This document shows, piece by piece, positions 51,766-60,460 of a stretch of 64,000 bases of DNA. The DNA lies in contig NZ_JACSQW010000005.1 in assembly GCF_014836425.1 (NCBI RefSeq), forward strand, positions 36,739-100,738, given 5' to 3'. The notes below the pieces were generated by a model that saw nothing but the letters and a program-made list of their open reading frames with translations, was not told the origin of the DNA and made no database searches. Numbering within the stretch: the first letter of the stretch is position 1; every line of letters begins with the position of its first letter. A program made the position numbers and the translations under genes. Origin of the DNA: Limosilactobacillus avistercoris (GTDB lineage Bacteria; Bacillota; Bacilli; Lactobacillales; Lactobacillaceae).

Positions 51766-54024
51766 ATGTCGAATAACGATGAACCACGTCGCGAAGAACA
51801 ATATCGTGACGATGGTGGTTACGATGATGGTCGCAAGCCATTATTAAAGCGCGTCCTTCTATGGATCTGTGGGGCGATTGTCCTCCTTTTCATTGCAGGA
51901 TGTGCGCTATTTTTCTACTACGCTTCAAGCGCACCTAAGATTAGTCAGCGTGAATTATCTAGCCAAAATACGACGATCATTTATGACGCTAATGATAAAA
52001 TCATTTCGCGACTAGGAGCGCAAAAGCGGGACTATGCTTCGGATTCACAGATTCCGGAAACGTTAAAGCATGCCGTCGTTGCAATTGAAGACCGGCGCTT
52101 CTATAAGCATCACGGGATTGATGTTCGACGGATCTTCGGTGCAGCGATTAACAACGTTATTGGTCGTTCAGACGGGATGCAAGGGGGAAGTACCCTTACT
52201 CAGCAGTTAGTTAAGCTTTCTGTCTTTTCAACGGCCCAATCTGACCGAACTTTCAAGCGAAAGGCGCAAGAAGCATGGTTGGCTCTCAACGTTGAACGTC
52301 ACTTTAGCAAGAACCAAATCCTCAAGTACTATATTAATAAGGTTTACATGGGGAACGGGGTTTACGGAATGCGGACAGCAGCCCAATACTACTATGGTAA
52401 GGAATTAAATGAGTTGGATCTTTCCCAACTAGCATTGCTTGCCGGGATGCCACAATCACCGACTAATTACAATCCTTTGGCAGCTAATACCAAGTATGCT
52501 ACTGCACGGCGGAACGAGGTCCTGAATGCCATGGTTCGTGCTGGTTATATCAGCAAGTCAGCCGCCCAAAGTGCAGCGAGCGAAAGTCTAACCGACGGCC
52601 TTGATCCTGATCATGGTGATGTTGAATCTAGCGAAACTAATGTTAAGGAAAAGATTGTCGATCCATACATTAAGGAAGTCCTCGCCCAATTGCAGGCAGA
52701 AGGATATAATCCAAATACCGATGGGTTACTGGTTCACACCAACATGGATCTTGGTGCCCAAAAGAAACTGTACGAGGCTGCTAACCACGAAGTTTCCTTC
52801 CAAAACGACCAAATGCAGGCCGGAGCTGCGGTTACCGACCCACACAATGGTCAAGTGATTGCCATGCTTGGTGGTCGTCACTCTAACGTTATCTACGGCC
52901 TTAACCGGGCTGTTCAACAAAACCGGAGTTCTGGTTCAACTGCTAAGCCATTGATGGATTATGGTCCAGCGATCGAATACCTCCAATGGCCAACCTTCAA
53001 GACCGTTTCCGATACCAAGTTCTACTGGCCAGGTACAAACAAGGTCCTTCATGACTTTGATAAGAAGTACAAGGGAAACATGACAATGCGGTCTGCCCTG
53101 GTTGAATCACGAAACGTGCCTGCCATTCGGACCCTTCAAGAAGTTGGGATCAAGCGGGCAACAACCTTCCTTGGCGGTTTAGGGATTTCCCAAAAGAAGC
53201 CTTACACCTTGCAAAACGGGATTGCCCTCTACATTTCACCATTGCAAATGTCTGCAGCTTATGCAGCCTTTGCTAACGGGGGAACTTACTACCGTCCTTA
53301 CTACATTAACTCCATTACCACAATGGATGGAAAGACAAAGACCTATTCACCACACGGCAAGCGAGCTATGAGTAAGGCAACTGCCTACATGATGACCGAT
53401 ATGTTAAAGGGAGTCTTCACTAATTCCGCTTCAACTGGGACTGCTGCTTACCTAAGCGGTGTTCACCAAGCCGGGAAGACCGGGACAACCGACTTCCCTA
53501 ACGGTGGTTCTGGTGTAATGGATTCCTGGATGGCTGGTTACACCAAGAACTATTCCATCGGGATCTGGACAGGATTTGATCACCCAATGAATGGCGGTGC
53601 AATTTCTAGTCAATATACCCGAACTGCGGTGCTTCTTTACAAGAGCATCATGGAATACCTGGATGAAGAAAACCACGCTTCTAACTGGAAGATGCCTGAC
53701 ACCGTCGAAGCCGTCCGGGTTAACGGGAAACGGCAATTGGTTATCAAGGATTCTAAGTGGGCATTGATGTACGGTGCTTGGACTGATGGCGAATCTGAGG
53801 AACGACCAAGTAATGGTAGTTCAGACTCTCGTTCTAGTTCATCATCTAATAAGAACGACCGGAGCGAATCAATTTCTGAAAGTCGAACAGTTGAAAGCAT
53901 CTTGAACGGTGGATCACATGCTGAAAGTAATTCATCATCTGCAACTCAAAGCAGTAGTGCAAGTGCTCCATCTACTTCACCCGCACCATCTTCCCCAGCA
54001 CCGAACGTTGGCAGTGGACAATAA
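51766..54024 (+). CDS. pbp1A: Class A penicillin-binding protein PBP1A
   Basis: A 752-residue bifunctional peptidoglycan synthase. One transmembrane helix (about 30-52) precedes a GT51 glycosyltransferase domain (VAIEDRRFYKHHGIDVRR, GGSTLTQQLVKL) and a transpeptidase domain with SxxK in SSGSTAKPLMDY, SRN in VESRNVPAIRT and KTGTT. The C-terminus is a Ser/Asn/Pro-rich tail of about 80 residues. It polymerises and cross-links glycan strands, and is a likely partner of the nearby GpsB. Confidence 0.95.
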   Translation: MSNNDEPRREEQYRDDGGYDDGRKPLLKRVLLWICGAIVLLFIAGCALFFYYASSAPKISQRELSSQNTTIIYDANDKIISRLGAQKRDYASDSQIPETLKHAVVAIEDRRFYKHHGIDVRRIFGAAINNVIGRSDGMQGGSTLTQQLVKLSVFSTAQSDRTFKRKAQEAWLALNVERHFSKNQILKYYINKVYMGNGVYGMRTAAQYYYGKELNELDLSQLALLAGMPQSPTNYNPLAANTKYATARRNEVLNAMVRAGYISKSAAQSAASESLTDGLDPDHGDVESSETNVKEKIVDPYIKEVLAQLQAEGYNPNTDGLLVHTNMDLGAQKKLYEAANHEVSFQNDQMQAGAAVTDPHNGQVIAMLGGRHSNVIYGLNRAVQQNRSSGSTAKPLMDYGPAIEYLQWPTFKTVSDTKFYWPGTNKVLHDFDKKYKGNMTMRSALVESRNVPAIRTLQEVGIKRATTFLGGLGISQKKPYTLQNGIALYISPLQMSAAYAAFANGGTYYRPYYINSITTMDGKTKTYSPHGKRAMSKATAYMMTDMLKGVFTNSASTGTAAYLSGVHQAGKTGTTDFPNGGSGVMDSWMAGYTKNYSIGIWTGFDHPMNGGAISSQYTRTAVLLYKSIMEYLDEENHASNWKMPDTVEAVRVNGKRQLVIKDSKWALMYGAWTDGESEERPSNGSSDSRSSSSSNKNDRSESISESRTVESILNGGSHAESNSSSATQSSSASAPSTSPAPSSPAPNVGSGQ

Positions 54025-54026
54025 AT

Positions 54027-54067
54027 AAAAAAGACACTCACAAAATTAATCGTGAGTGTCTTTTTTG
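54027..54067. terminator. Terminator of recU-pbp1A
   Basis: GACACTCAC pairs with GTGAGTGTC around a ten-base loop, with six A before and six T after. Confidence 0.88.
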
Positions 54068-54093
54068 TTCTGTGGGATTGTTTCTTTAATCCT

Positions 54094-54492
54094 TTACCCT
54101 GCCAATCTTGTAAATGAAAAGTCTTCATCTTCTGTCTCCACAATAAGAATCGAGTGATACTTACCACCATTCTGTCATGTAATGAACGCAGTATAAATCT
54201 CATTAATTTTCATCGTTAAAAAATCCTCGATTTCCTTTTGCGTCCTTAATTTCTTTACTGGTAATTGCTTAATAGTATTTTTTAATTCTAAATTTGCCAT
54301 TTGTTCTGAAGTTAGAGAAAAATCTAAAGGAATTTTTCCAGTGACCGCAATCTCATGGTATAGTCCATCGATAACAGCTGTCGGTGTTAACGCCACCTCC
54401 TTGACAACACTTTCAGCAATATTTTTAATCTTAGAGTCTACGTTTGCCTGTACTCTTGATTGTGTTTTCTTTTGCTTAGTAATTGCAATCAT
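54094..54492 (-). CDS. RelB/DinJ-like antitoxin, ORF interrupted by an in-frame TGA
   Basis: The first 105 codons (54492-54178) encode a RelB/DinJ-type ribbon-helix-helix: QSRVQANVDSKIKNIAESVV, LTPTAVIDGLYHEIAVTGKIPLDF. A TGA at 54175-54177 is followed in the same frame by 26 sense codons (QNGGKYHSILIVETEDEDF, then SFTRLAG) and a TAA at 54094. A TGG-to-TGA change would explain this, although the tail could be chance. No RelE/YafQ toxin gene is adjacent. The ribosome site is weak. An orphan antitoxin, or the remains of a pair, is most likely. Confidence 0.65.
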
Positions 54493-54580
54493 TCTATAGC
54501 ACTTCGTACTCTATATTGATAATATTTTTGTATAATAGGTGGCAATTATCATTATAAATAGCAATAAATATACACAGTAA

Positions 54581-54617
54581 AGAAGTTAGAAAAATCAAAT
54601 CCCTAACTTCTTTTTTA
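54581..54617. terminator. Hairpin downstream of hicB
   Basis: AAGAAGTTAG and CTAACTTCTT form a stem, with a strong T run on the plus strand and a weak one on the minus. Confidence 0.6.
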
Positions 54618-54623
54618 TATATT

Positions 54624-55019
54624 CTATGCTTCCTTCATTTCTCTTAACGCATTAGTTGCAACTTGGGAAACATTAATGTTATTCTCTTTTGCCCAATTGT
54701 TCAATCCTTCGGGAAGGGAAATATTACGCCGAACTGTCTTACCATATTGATTAAGCCACTTTGCCATATTAACAGTTACCCACATAACAGAATCATGCTC
54801 ACCAAGTTTCCACTTTGTCGGGTCTTGTACCTTTGGATATTCTGCCATGTCACTAATCATTGTTGCAATCGCGTCTTCTGCGTGGAGAACTGCTTCTTGC
54901 ATCGTTTTGCCGTCCGTAACCATCCCCTGGATATTAGGAGAAGTGATTCCGTAATAATGTCCTGCCTCATCATTACACTCTGTTACAATTACTGGATAAA
55001 TTAAAATTTTTTCTTTCAT
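54624..55019 (-). CDS. hicB: HicB-family antitoxin
   Basis: A 131-residue HicB: an N-terminal partial RNase H fold (YYGITSPNIQGMVTDGKTMQEAV) that blocks the toxin and a C-terminal ribbon-helix-helix (RRNISLPEGLNNWAKENNIN) that binds the operator. It follows hicA by 21 bases in the usual toxin-first order. Confidence 0.92.
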   Translation of the reverse strand: MKEKILIYPVIVTECNDEAGHYYGITSPNIQGMVTDGKTMQEAVLHAEDAIATMISDMAEYPKVQDPTKWKLGEHDSVMWVTVNMAKWLNQYGKTVRRNISLPEGLNNWAKENNINVSQVATNALREMKEA

Positions 55020-55040
55020 GATTAATAGTGGTATGCCAGT

Positions 55041-55232
55041 TTATTTAATCTTTAACTTAGCTTCCTGAATTATTTTTCTCTGTGTGAATGGAGTTAATTC
55101 CTTACTATGCATTGGAACTTCGGTCATTCGACCATCTGGGTGAACGAATTTGCGATGACCACCACTTTTAGCTACTTCCCTAAATCCAGCTCTAATAAGG
55201 TAGTGAATCATTTTTCTTGCCTTAATTGGCAT
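55041..55232 (-). CDS. hicA: HicA mRNA interferase toxin
   Basis: A 63-residue double-stranded-RNA-binding-fold toxin: MIHYLIRAGFREVAKSGGHR holds the catalytic His of the GGH/GSH motif, then KFVHPDGRMTEVPMHSKEL. The ATG at 55232 follows GGAGGAAAAGGT; the longer frame to 55283 overlaps the promoter. HicA cleaves mRNA and is neutralised by HicB. ATACACAATATATTGTGTAT at about 55254-55273 is a 20-base perfect palindrome and a likely HicB operator. Confidence 0.92.
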   Translation of the reverse strand: MPIKARKMIHYLIRAGFREVAKSGGHRKFVHPDGRMTEVPMHSKELTPFTQRKIIQEAKLKIK

Positions 55233-55253
55233 ACCTTTTCCTCCTTCTTTTAT

Positions 55254-55273
55254 TATACACAATATATTGTGTA
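55254..55273. promoter_or_regulatory. Palindromic operator of hicAB
   Basis: A perfect 20-base palindrome built on ATACACAATA lies 22 bases upstream of the hicA start, where HicB-type repressors normally bind. Binding is inference. Confidence 0.65.
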
Positions 55274-55294
55274 TAATAAACAAATTTAAACAAC

Positions 55295-56493
55295 TTATGA
55301 TTCACTAGTACTAGTCTCATCTCTACCAGTTGCCTTAATTAATGGTACTTTCATTATCCCTTCATTACCAATCTTTAGAATACTATCAAATAGTGTCCTA
55401 GTAATCATACTTTCCGGCAGATTATAATTGCGCTCAAAATTTCTTAAATTCCAATTATCCGCAATTGCTCTCTGACCACGTGATTCTAATCCAGTTATCA
55501 CAGAATTAGCTGCTATCTTTTTAGGAATCTTTTTTTCGGTTTGCCATTGAACAGCATAAGCTACTGAAATGTAAATCAATCGCCAAATCTGACCAATTGA
55601 GAAATCTTTCAATAGATTATTTAATACTATATTGGTTTTTTGCCAGGATTGAATTTAAATCCAACAGCATTCATTCGATAGTTCAAATATTCCTTGCACT
55701 CCGCTAAAGCTAACTCTCGCCAAAGGCCTAAGCTTACTTTTGGTTCCAAAAAGAATTCTTTTGACTCAGGATACTCCAAAGTCTCGATCAATTGATTATG
55801 ATTATCATCCTTATCTTCTATGTTAAGTAAATAGTTAACTTCATAAATATAATATGTTTCAGGAAAATCCTCGTCTACGAAAGCATCAAGTGATGACTCT
55901 GGATCAACCACGATTATCTTTTTAGATACTAGACTCGCTAAAATATCCTTATTCATATCAGCTAGCGGTGAAAGCTTTCCCTCTTCTAATTTACTGCCTA
56001 ATATCTTAGTCGTGTCTTCATTTAGTCCCGTTCTAAGCACAGCTGCCAATAATAGCCTGTCCCTCAGAGTAAGATCCTCTACACTGATTTTTTCTTTAGG
56101 AATTAAGTATGTTTTACGGATCTTATTACGTAAACCCTGAAAGTACTTTCTCTCCTCTTCTAAACAATTTTTACAACGACAATATGGTGAATTCTTATGT
56201 CCACAAACAGGGCAGTATGGTTCTCTGTTTAATCCAAGACTATCACGACTATGAGGATCTACAATCATCAATTCATCGTCATATTTACATTTCTCATCGG
56301 TTACTATCGGTGGAAACTCACTTACCAATTTTGAATTAAGTATGTTTAGGTGATACTTTGCTACAATATCTTTTACCTTCGCCTTATTTTCATAATATTC
56401 TGTAACTATTTTTTTGATTGTTTCTTTATCTAATTTACTTAACTGCTTACCTAGTCGCTTCCAATAAAAAGTCAATTCTTTATCATTATCCAT
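55295..56493 (-). pseudogene. Zinc-ribbon hypothetical protein, frameshifted
   Basis: The first 288 codons (56493-55627) encode a helical N-terminus and a zinc ribbon CPVCGHKNSPYCRCKNC, then a mixed domain. This frame ends KKPI at 55627. Adding one A to the GGCAAAAAACC run gives KKTNIVLNNLLKDFSIGQIW and runs on to 55295, where a second frame otherwise starts at a TTG without a ribosome site. The repaired protein has about 400 residues. No family is recognised. The ATG at 56493 follows AAAGGAG. The place next to HicAB in an accessory island hints at a defence role, which is speculation. Confidence 0.7.
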
Positions 56494-56722
56494 GGTATTC
56501 TCCTTTGTCTCGAACATATGTTTTGCATAATAATACATTACCCTTCTCAAAATATCAAACATTTGTTCGGAATAGTGGCTAATAATACAGTATACTTTTG
56601 TTATAATGAAATCACTATTTAACTAAATTATTAAAAATAATGTCGAATTACTGTACCGACTACCAATATCAGTACCTTTCTATCCGCCACCTACACTCAT
56701 CATTCACAAGGAGGACTTCTAC

Positions 56723-57181
56723 TTGTTTCATCAACTTATCTTTATAATTCTGCTTCTCGGTATCCTCATTCTCGATACTTTTAGCGATTCACGACTTTAC
56801 TACCATCTTCTATACAAACGGGACTACCTTGAATGGCGGAGCGGTGATTTCAACGATTACCAGGATATTCGCGCTCTTATCGGTGAACGGAAATTTAAAC
56901 TAATGATGACCGCTCTCTTTGGCTTCTGTGTTTTGTGCGTTCTCTTACTCAGCTTTGCCCTCTATCGCCTCTCGTTTGCGTTTAATCAGCCATTCTTAAC
57001 CCATCTTGCATTGACATCATTACTGCTCACCATTCTGGGTCAAGGAGTTACCCTCTGTACCTTCCCTCTTCCCGGGATTACCAATATTAAGCTATCACGG
57101 TCCAGGATAATTGTTGATGTCATCATTACAATTCTGAACTACCTTTGTCTGGTAGGGATGCTCCTCCAAATCGTTCTATGA
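56723..57181 (+). CDS. Uncharacterised four-helix membrane protein
   Basis: A 152-residue protein starting TTG after AAGGAGGACTTCTAC. The N-terminal helix (LIFIILLLGILILDTFSDSR), an internal charged loop with YLEWRSGDFNDYQDIRALIG and three more helices can be seen. No family is recognised. It is the only plus-strand gene between 54 and 61 kb and ends at a hairpin. Confidence 0.65.
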   Translation: MFHQLIFIILLLGILILDTFSDSRLYYHLLYKRDYLEWRSGDFNDYQDIRALIGERKFKLMMTALFGFCVLCVLLLSFALYRLSFAFNQPFLTHLALTSLLLTILGQGVTLCTFPLPGITNIKLSRSRIIVDVIITILNYLCLVGMLLQIVL

Positions 57182-57187
57182 TTTTCC

Positions 57188-57250
57188 CTCAAAAATCCCC
57201 CTAAGCCCAATGCTCCAGCTAACCGAAGCATCAATCTTAGGGGGATATTA
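57188..57250. terminator. Bidirectional hairpin terminator
   Basis: ATCCCCCTAAG and CTTAGGGGGAT form an 11-bp stem around a long loop with its own partial pairing; it lies between two converging genes. Confidence 0.75.
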
Positions 57251-57260
57251 AGTTTTAATA

Positions 57261-58583
57261 TCAATCTAGTGATGGAATATCTAGATCAACAATTTGCTGT
57301 TGCAACCGATCAGCAGTTTTTTGATCCAGGTCTTCATTTGCTAACAGGAAGAAGATCAATTCCAGCGGATCAACCTGGGCAGACTTAAGCAGCTTAATCA
57401 AGCGCTTATTAAGTGTCTTTTGACCGTCAAGTAGTTCAAAAGCGTTCGGCTGCATTAGTCCCTGGGCTGGCGTAAATCCACGTAAGGCCCACCTTGGCGT
57501 ATTATTATAAAACGCAATTATTAGCTGAATAAACCTTTCAAGGGCATCCCGATCCGAACAACCGTAACCATCACTGAGTAGCATTTCATTAATTTCATTA
57601 AATACCTCACTAATTTTATCCTTGGTCCACGTCCGAATAATCTTAACGGTTGCCTTAAGGTATTTTTCTAACTTTGCCTGAGAAACTCCCAGCGTATTTT
57701 GGTAGAAATTCCGTAAAGCTGTCCTGAATGATGACGGTTCAACGTAACCTTCTTCAGCATATTTTAACAAGCTAGTTTTCTTCAGAATCGCAAAAGTCAT
57801 CCCCAGCGTTTGCTCATCAAGCCAATCTAGTTTTTCCGGGTCGTTCATTAATTCTGAATGAACGATTCTTGGTTGCGCGAATTGATCAATCACAAACCCA
57901 GTTTCATCAGTTTTGAATGACAACCGCTCAATCAATTCAATAAATTTATTAGCCGGTAATTTTAATCCCGGATTCTGCCGACAAATAATTCGGTAAGCTT
58001 GATCACACGAAATCATTCCGTACAGGTTTGCGAAAGCGGTGAAATAGTCTTTAATTAGCGCGTCAGTCTCTTCATCAAACACGGGCTGAGAGTCATCCAA
58101 TTGATCCTGGAGGTATTCAATCTCTCTTCTTAAACTCGCACTCATCCTCGCCGAACCTAACTGCGGCTTTATGGATTCCGTAACTCGGCTATTCAACCCT
58201 TTGCTAACCAGCTGTTGATCTGTTAAAAAGCGGTAGAACTTCTTTAAGGCAGTTTTCGTTTCCCGCATTTCGTTAGTAGTAAAGCCTTTTGAAATTGGCG
58301 ATTCGAGGTCTAGAACCTCTTCGCCAAAAAGCGTTTCAAGATGATAAGCCAAATACTCATTTAAAAAGAAGGTTAGGTTTCGTTGATGCTTTTTCACCGT
58401 CTTTTCGGTATATTTACCTGCAATACTTTCAACAAAAGCATCAATTAATTTCTGGTTAAGGCTCTCCAACTTTGCGACCTGACGATCATATTGTTCTGGT
58501 TCTAAATCGAAGGAATCTCCTTTATGCTCTTGGATATATTTAATTTGGTTAATGGTGTTTTGAAGAGTTAAATCTTTGGACAT
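57261..58583 (-). CDS. Hypothetical protein with integrase SAM-like N-terminal region
   Basis: A 440-residue soluble, helical protein. Residues about 55-125 (YTEKTVKKHQRNLTFFLNEY, then ETKTALKKFYRFL) look like the core-binding SAM-like domain of tyrosine recombinases, but no Arg-His-x-x-Arg-Tyr catalytic domain follows. The remainder includes a region with SCDQAYRIICRQNPG similar in style to SecC-less plasmid/phage hypothetical proteins, without a clear match. It lies 33 bases downstream of mazF and may be co-transcribed with MazEF. Role unknown. Confidence 0.7.
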   Translation of the reverse strand: MSKDLTLQNTINQIKYIQEHKGDSFDLEPEQYDRQVAKLESLNQKLIDAFVESIAGKYTEKTVKKHQRNLTFFLNEYLAYHLETLFGEEVLDLESPISKGFTTNEMRETKTALKKFYRFLTDQQLVSKGLNSRVTESIKPQLGSARMSASLRREIEYLQDQLDDSQPVFDEETDALIKDYFTAFANLYGMISCDQAYRIICRQNPGLKLPANKFIELIERLSFKTDETGFVIDQFAQPRIVHSELMNDPEKLDWLDEQTLGMTFAILKKTSLLKYAEEGYVEPSSFRTALRNFYQNTLGVSQAKLEKYLKATVKIIRTWTKDKISEVFNEINEMLLSDGYGCSDRDALERFIQLIIAFYNNTPRWALRGFTPAQGLMQPNAFELLDGQKTLNKRLIKLLKSAQVDPLELIFFLLANEDLDQKTADRLQQQIVDLDIPSLD

Positions 58584-58615
58584 GGAATCTCCTTATTTAT
58601 CTACTAATCTAATAT

Positions 58616-58954
58616 TTAAATTATCAATCGTGTTTTTTTCTGCACTTCGTCAAATATATCGACTGGCACCATTTCTACAAATTGCCACTTTCGTTGATTA
58701 AAATCAAATGATTTGATCTGTTCAATATAGACTGTGCCGTCAATTTTAGTTCTCTTATCTAATTGAACATGAAGTGGGTAATCTTTACCATTAAAGGTCC
58801 CGTGTGAAATAGGAACCACCCAAGCAAACGGTGACGTCTTTGCTAACATATCATTACTGACGACAACCGCTGGGCGACGCTTTTGAATTTCTGCGCCTAC
58901 CGAAGGATCAAAATCAATATAGATAATACTGCCACATTGGGGATAATCTACCAT
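58616..58954 (-). CDS. mazF: PemK/MazF-family mRNA interferase toxin
   Basis: A 112-residue toxin: YPQCGSIIYIDFDPSVGAEI, the catalytic Arg/Ser region KRRPAVVVSNDMLAKTS and WVVPISHGTF. MazF toxins cut single-stranded mRNA at short sites. The ATG at 58954 follows GAGGAATT and overlaps the mazE stop by seven bases; the longer frame to 58987 lies within mazE. Confidence 0.92.
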   Translation of the reverse strand: MVDYPQCGSIIYIDFDPSVGAEIQKRRPAVVVSNDMLAKTSPFAWVVPISHGTFNGKDYPLHVQLDKRTKIDGTVYIEQIKSFDFNQRKWQFVEMVPVDIFDEVQKKTRLII

Positions 58955-59196
58955 AATTCCTCGCCTTCTGGTTTTGTCTCTTGCCAATCTTTTAAGTCGT
59001 CTGGCATCTGATATTCACCGTACCAGTCCTTAAAAAGTTCCTCGATTGTTGATGGTACTTTTTTAGTAGGCGTTAAAGTCAAAACGCCGCCTTTACCCTT
59101 AGCAAATCGATATTCAGTCCCCGGCTTAACATTAAAGGACTTCGGAATTGTTACTACCGTTGCATTACCCTGAATTCGTGCTTTTACTGTATCCAT
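58948..59196 (-). CDS. mazE: MazE-like AbrB-fold antitoxin
   Basis: An 82-residue protein with an N-terminal swapped-hairpin AbrB domain (VKARIQGNATVVTIPKSFNV) and an acidic C-terminal tail (YQMPDDLKDWQETKPEGEEL) that would wrap the toxin. It is translationally coupled to mazF and starts the mazEF-SAM-like transcript. It should autoregulate its own promoter, as MazE proteins do. Confidence 0.9.
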   Translation of the reverse strand: MDTVKARIQGNATVVTIPKSFNVKPGTEYRFAKGKGGVLTLTPTKKVPSTIEELFKDWYGEYQMPDDLKDWQETKPEGEELW

Positions 59197-59369
59197 TTTT
59201 CCACCTTCCCTTTTATTTTATTATCACCTATTATAGCACCAGTAATTATAAAAGTAATTACTTACCAAAATTATATAAACAAATTACCTATTATACGCTC
59301 ATCTAAAAACCAATCCCGACGCCCACTCTCCTTCGAGTAAGCATCGGGATTCTTCATTTCAACTTAAAT

Positions 59370-60200
59370 CTACTTCTTCAAAATGTCGTGGATATTCTTT
59401 TGTGGAATAAACGAGTTCGTACTCCAGCCACCATCAATTACGAGATCGGCGCCAGTCATAAACTTAGACTCGTCGGATGCCAGATATACAAAGGCGTAAC
59501 CAATATCATCGGCCTCCCCGGCATATGGTGGCAGATTAATCTTCCCCTTGTGGATTTCACCCATTGCGGTCTGCGATTCAACACCAGATTCCTTAACCAT
59601 TCCGGTAAAGATTGGTCCTGGGTTGATATTATTAACTCGGATATTATATTGGGCAAACCACTGGGCGGCGTGCCGGGTCATGGCATCAACCGCACCCTTT
59701 GAAGCACTGTAAGAGACACTTCCGGCATCGGAATAACCACCCATCAGCGCGGCAACGGAGGAAGTGTTGATAATTGAACCCTTGCCGTGGCCATCATTGT
59801 TCTTCATCATTACAGGGATCACTGCCTTCATTCCGAGCCAAACACCCTTGGCATTGACGCCCATGACTTGATCCCAGTCTTCTTCAGTCGTCTCAAGGAT
59901 TCCTTTAGTAATATGGGTTCCGGCATTATTAATCAAAACGTCAACGGTCCCGTACTTCTGTTGAGTTAGATCAACGACCTTCTTCCAATCAGCAGCTTTG
60001 GAAACATTCTGTTGGACCGGGGTAATCTCACCGCCATTGTCGATCAATGGTTGAACGTTCTTCTTCAAATCATCAATCTTGTAATCGGTAGCGACGATTT
60101 TAGCTCCTTCCTTAGCCATTAATTTTACACCAGAAAGCCCCATCCCATGGGCAGCACCAGTAATAATTACAACCTTATTTTCTAAGCGTCCTGACATCAT
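59370..60200 (-). CDS. SDR-family oxidoreductase
   Basis: A 276-residue classical short-chain dehydrogenase: cofactor motif VIITGAAHGMGLSG, NNAGTH, the catalytic Ser in NTSSVAALMGG and YSASKGAV (Tyr-x3-Lys), then NINPGPIFTG. The ATG at 60200 follows GGAG at six bases. The ending ADLVIDGGWSTNSF is common for 3-oxoacyl/sugar-alcohol type SDRs; the substrate is unknown. It is intact, unlike the other redox genes of the window. Confidence 0.92.
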   Translation of the reverse strand: MMSGRLENKVVIITGAAHGMGLSGVKLMAKEGAKIVATDYKIDDLKKNVQPLIDNGGEITPVQQNVSKAADWKKVVDLTQQKYGTVDVLINNAGTHITKGILETTEEDWDQVMGVNAKGVWLGMKAVIPVMMKNNDGHGKGSIINTSSVAALMGGYSDAGSVSYSASKGAVDAMTRHAAQWFAQYNIRVNNINPGPIFTGMVKESGVESQTAMGEIHKGKINLPPYAGEADDIGYAFVYLASDESKFMTGADLVIDGGWSTNSFIPQKNIHDILKK

Positions 60201-60295
60201 TAACATCTCCAATTTAATTCGAACGTAATCGCTTACAAGTTCATTATATCACTAAGCACATTCTGGTTATTAGAACTTCATTTAAAAGCAAAAGG

Positions 60296-60322
60296 AGCCA
60301 CCCAAATTGGTTGGCTCCCTTA
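60296..60322 (-). terminator. Hairpin between the SDR and Abi RNA region
   Basis: GGAGCCACCC and GGTTGGCTCC pair around AAATT; the minus strand continues with TTTTGCTTTT. Confidence 0.6.
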
Positions 60323-60344
60323 TTAAAAACTGGCGTCGGCAAAT

Positions 60345-60429
60345 AAAGATCTTTAAAGTAACAAAGCCCCAGACTTATCCGGGGCTTCAAGCGCAGGCAC
60401 CTTTATAAAATGGCCCTACACCTTAATAC
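60345..60429 (-). ncRNA. Candidate small RNA downstream of the second Abi_2 gene
   Basis: On the minus strand TTGACA (60464-60459), whose bases include the Abi stop codon, and TAGGAT (60441-60436), spacer 17, predict a start near 60429. The transcript would contain AGGGCC/GGTGCCT pairing and end at the hairpin AAGCCCC/GGGGCTT (60387-60364) followed by TTGTTACTTT. No ORF is present. It parallels the RNA next to the first Abi gene, although the two sequences are not alike. Confidence 0.45.
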
Positions 60430-60460
60430 GATGTAATCCTACAGTAGATTATTATATTTG

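Noticed and set aside
53946..54203. Minus-strand ORF across the pbp1A end and the following spacer
   Set aside because: It runs through the strong terminator and the Ser-rich tail codons of pbp1A in antisense; no ribosome site or family similarity.
7367..54492. Recoding of stop codons (TAG, TGA or TAA as sense)
   Set aside because: All three stops interrupt accessory genes only, each once, and the core genes end normally with the same codons. No selenocysteine or pyrrolysine context is seen.
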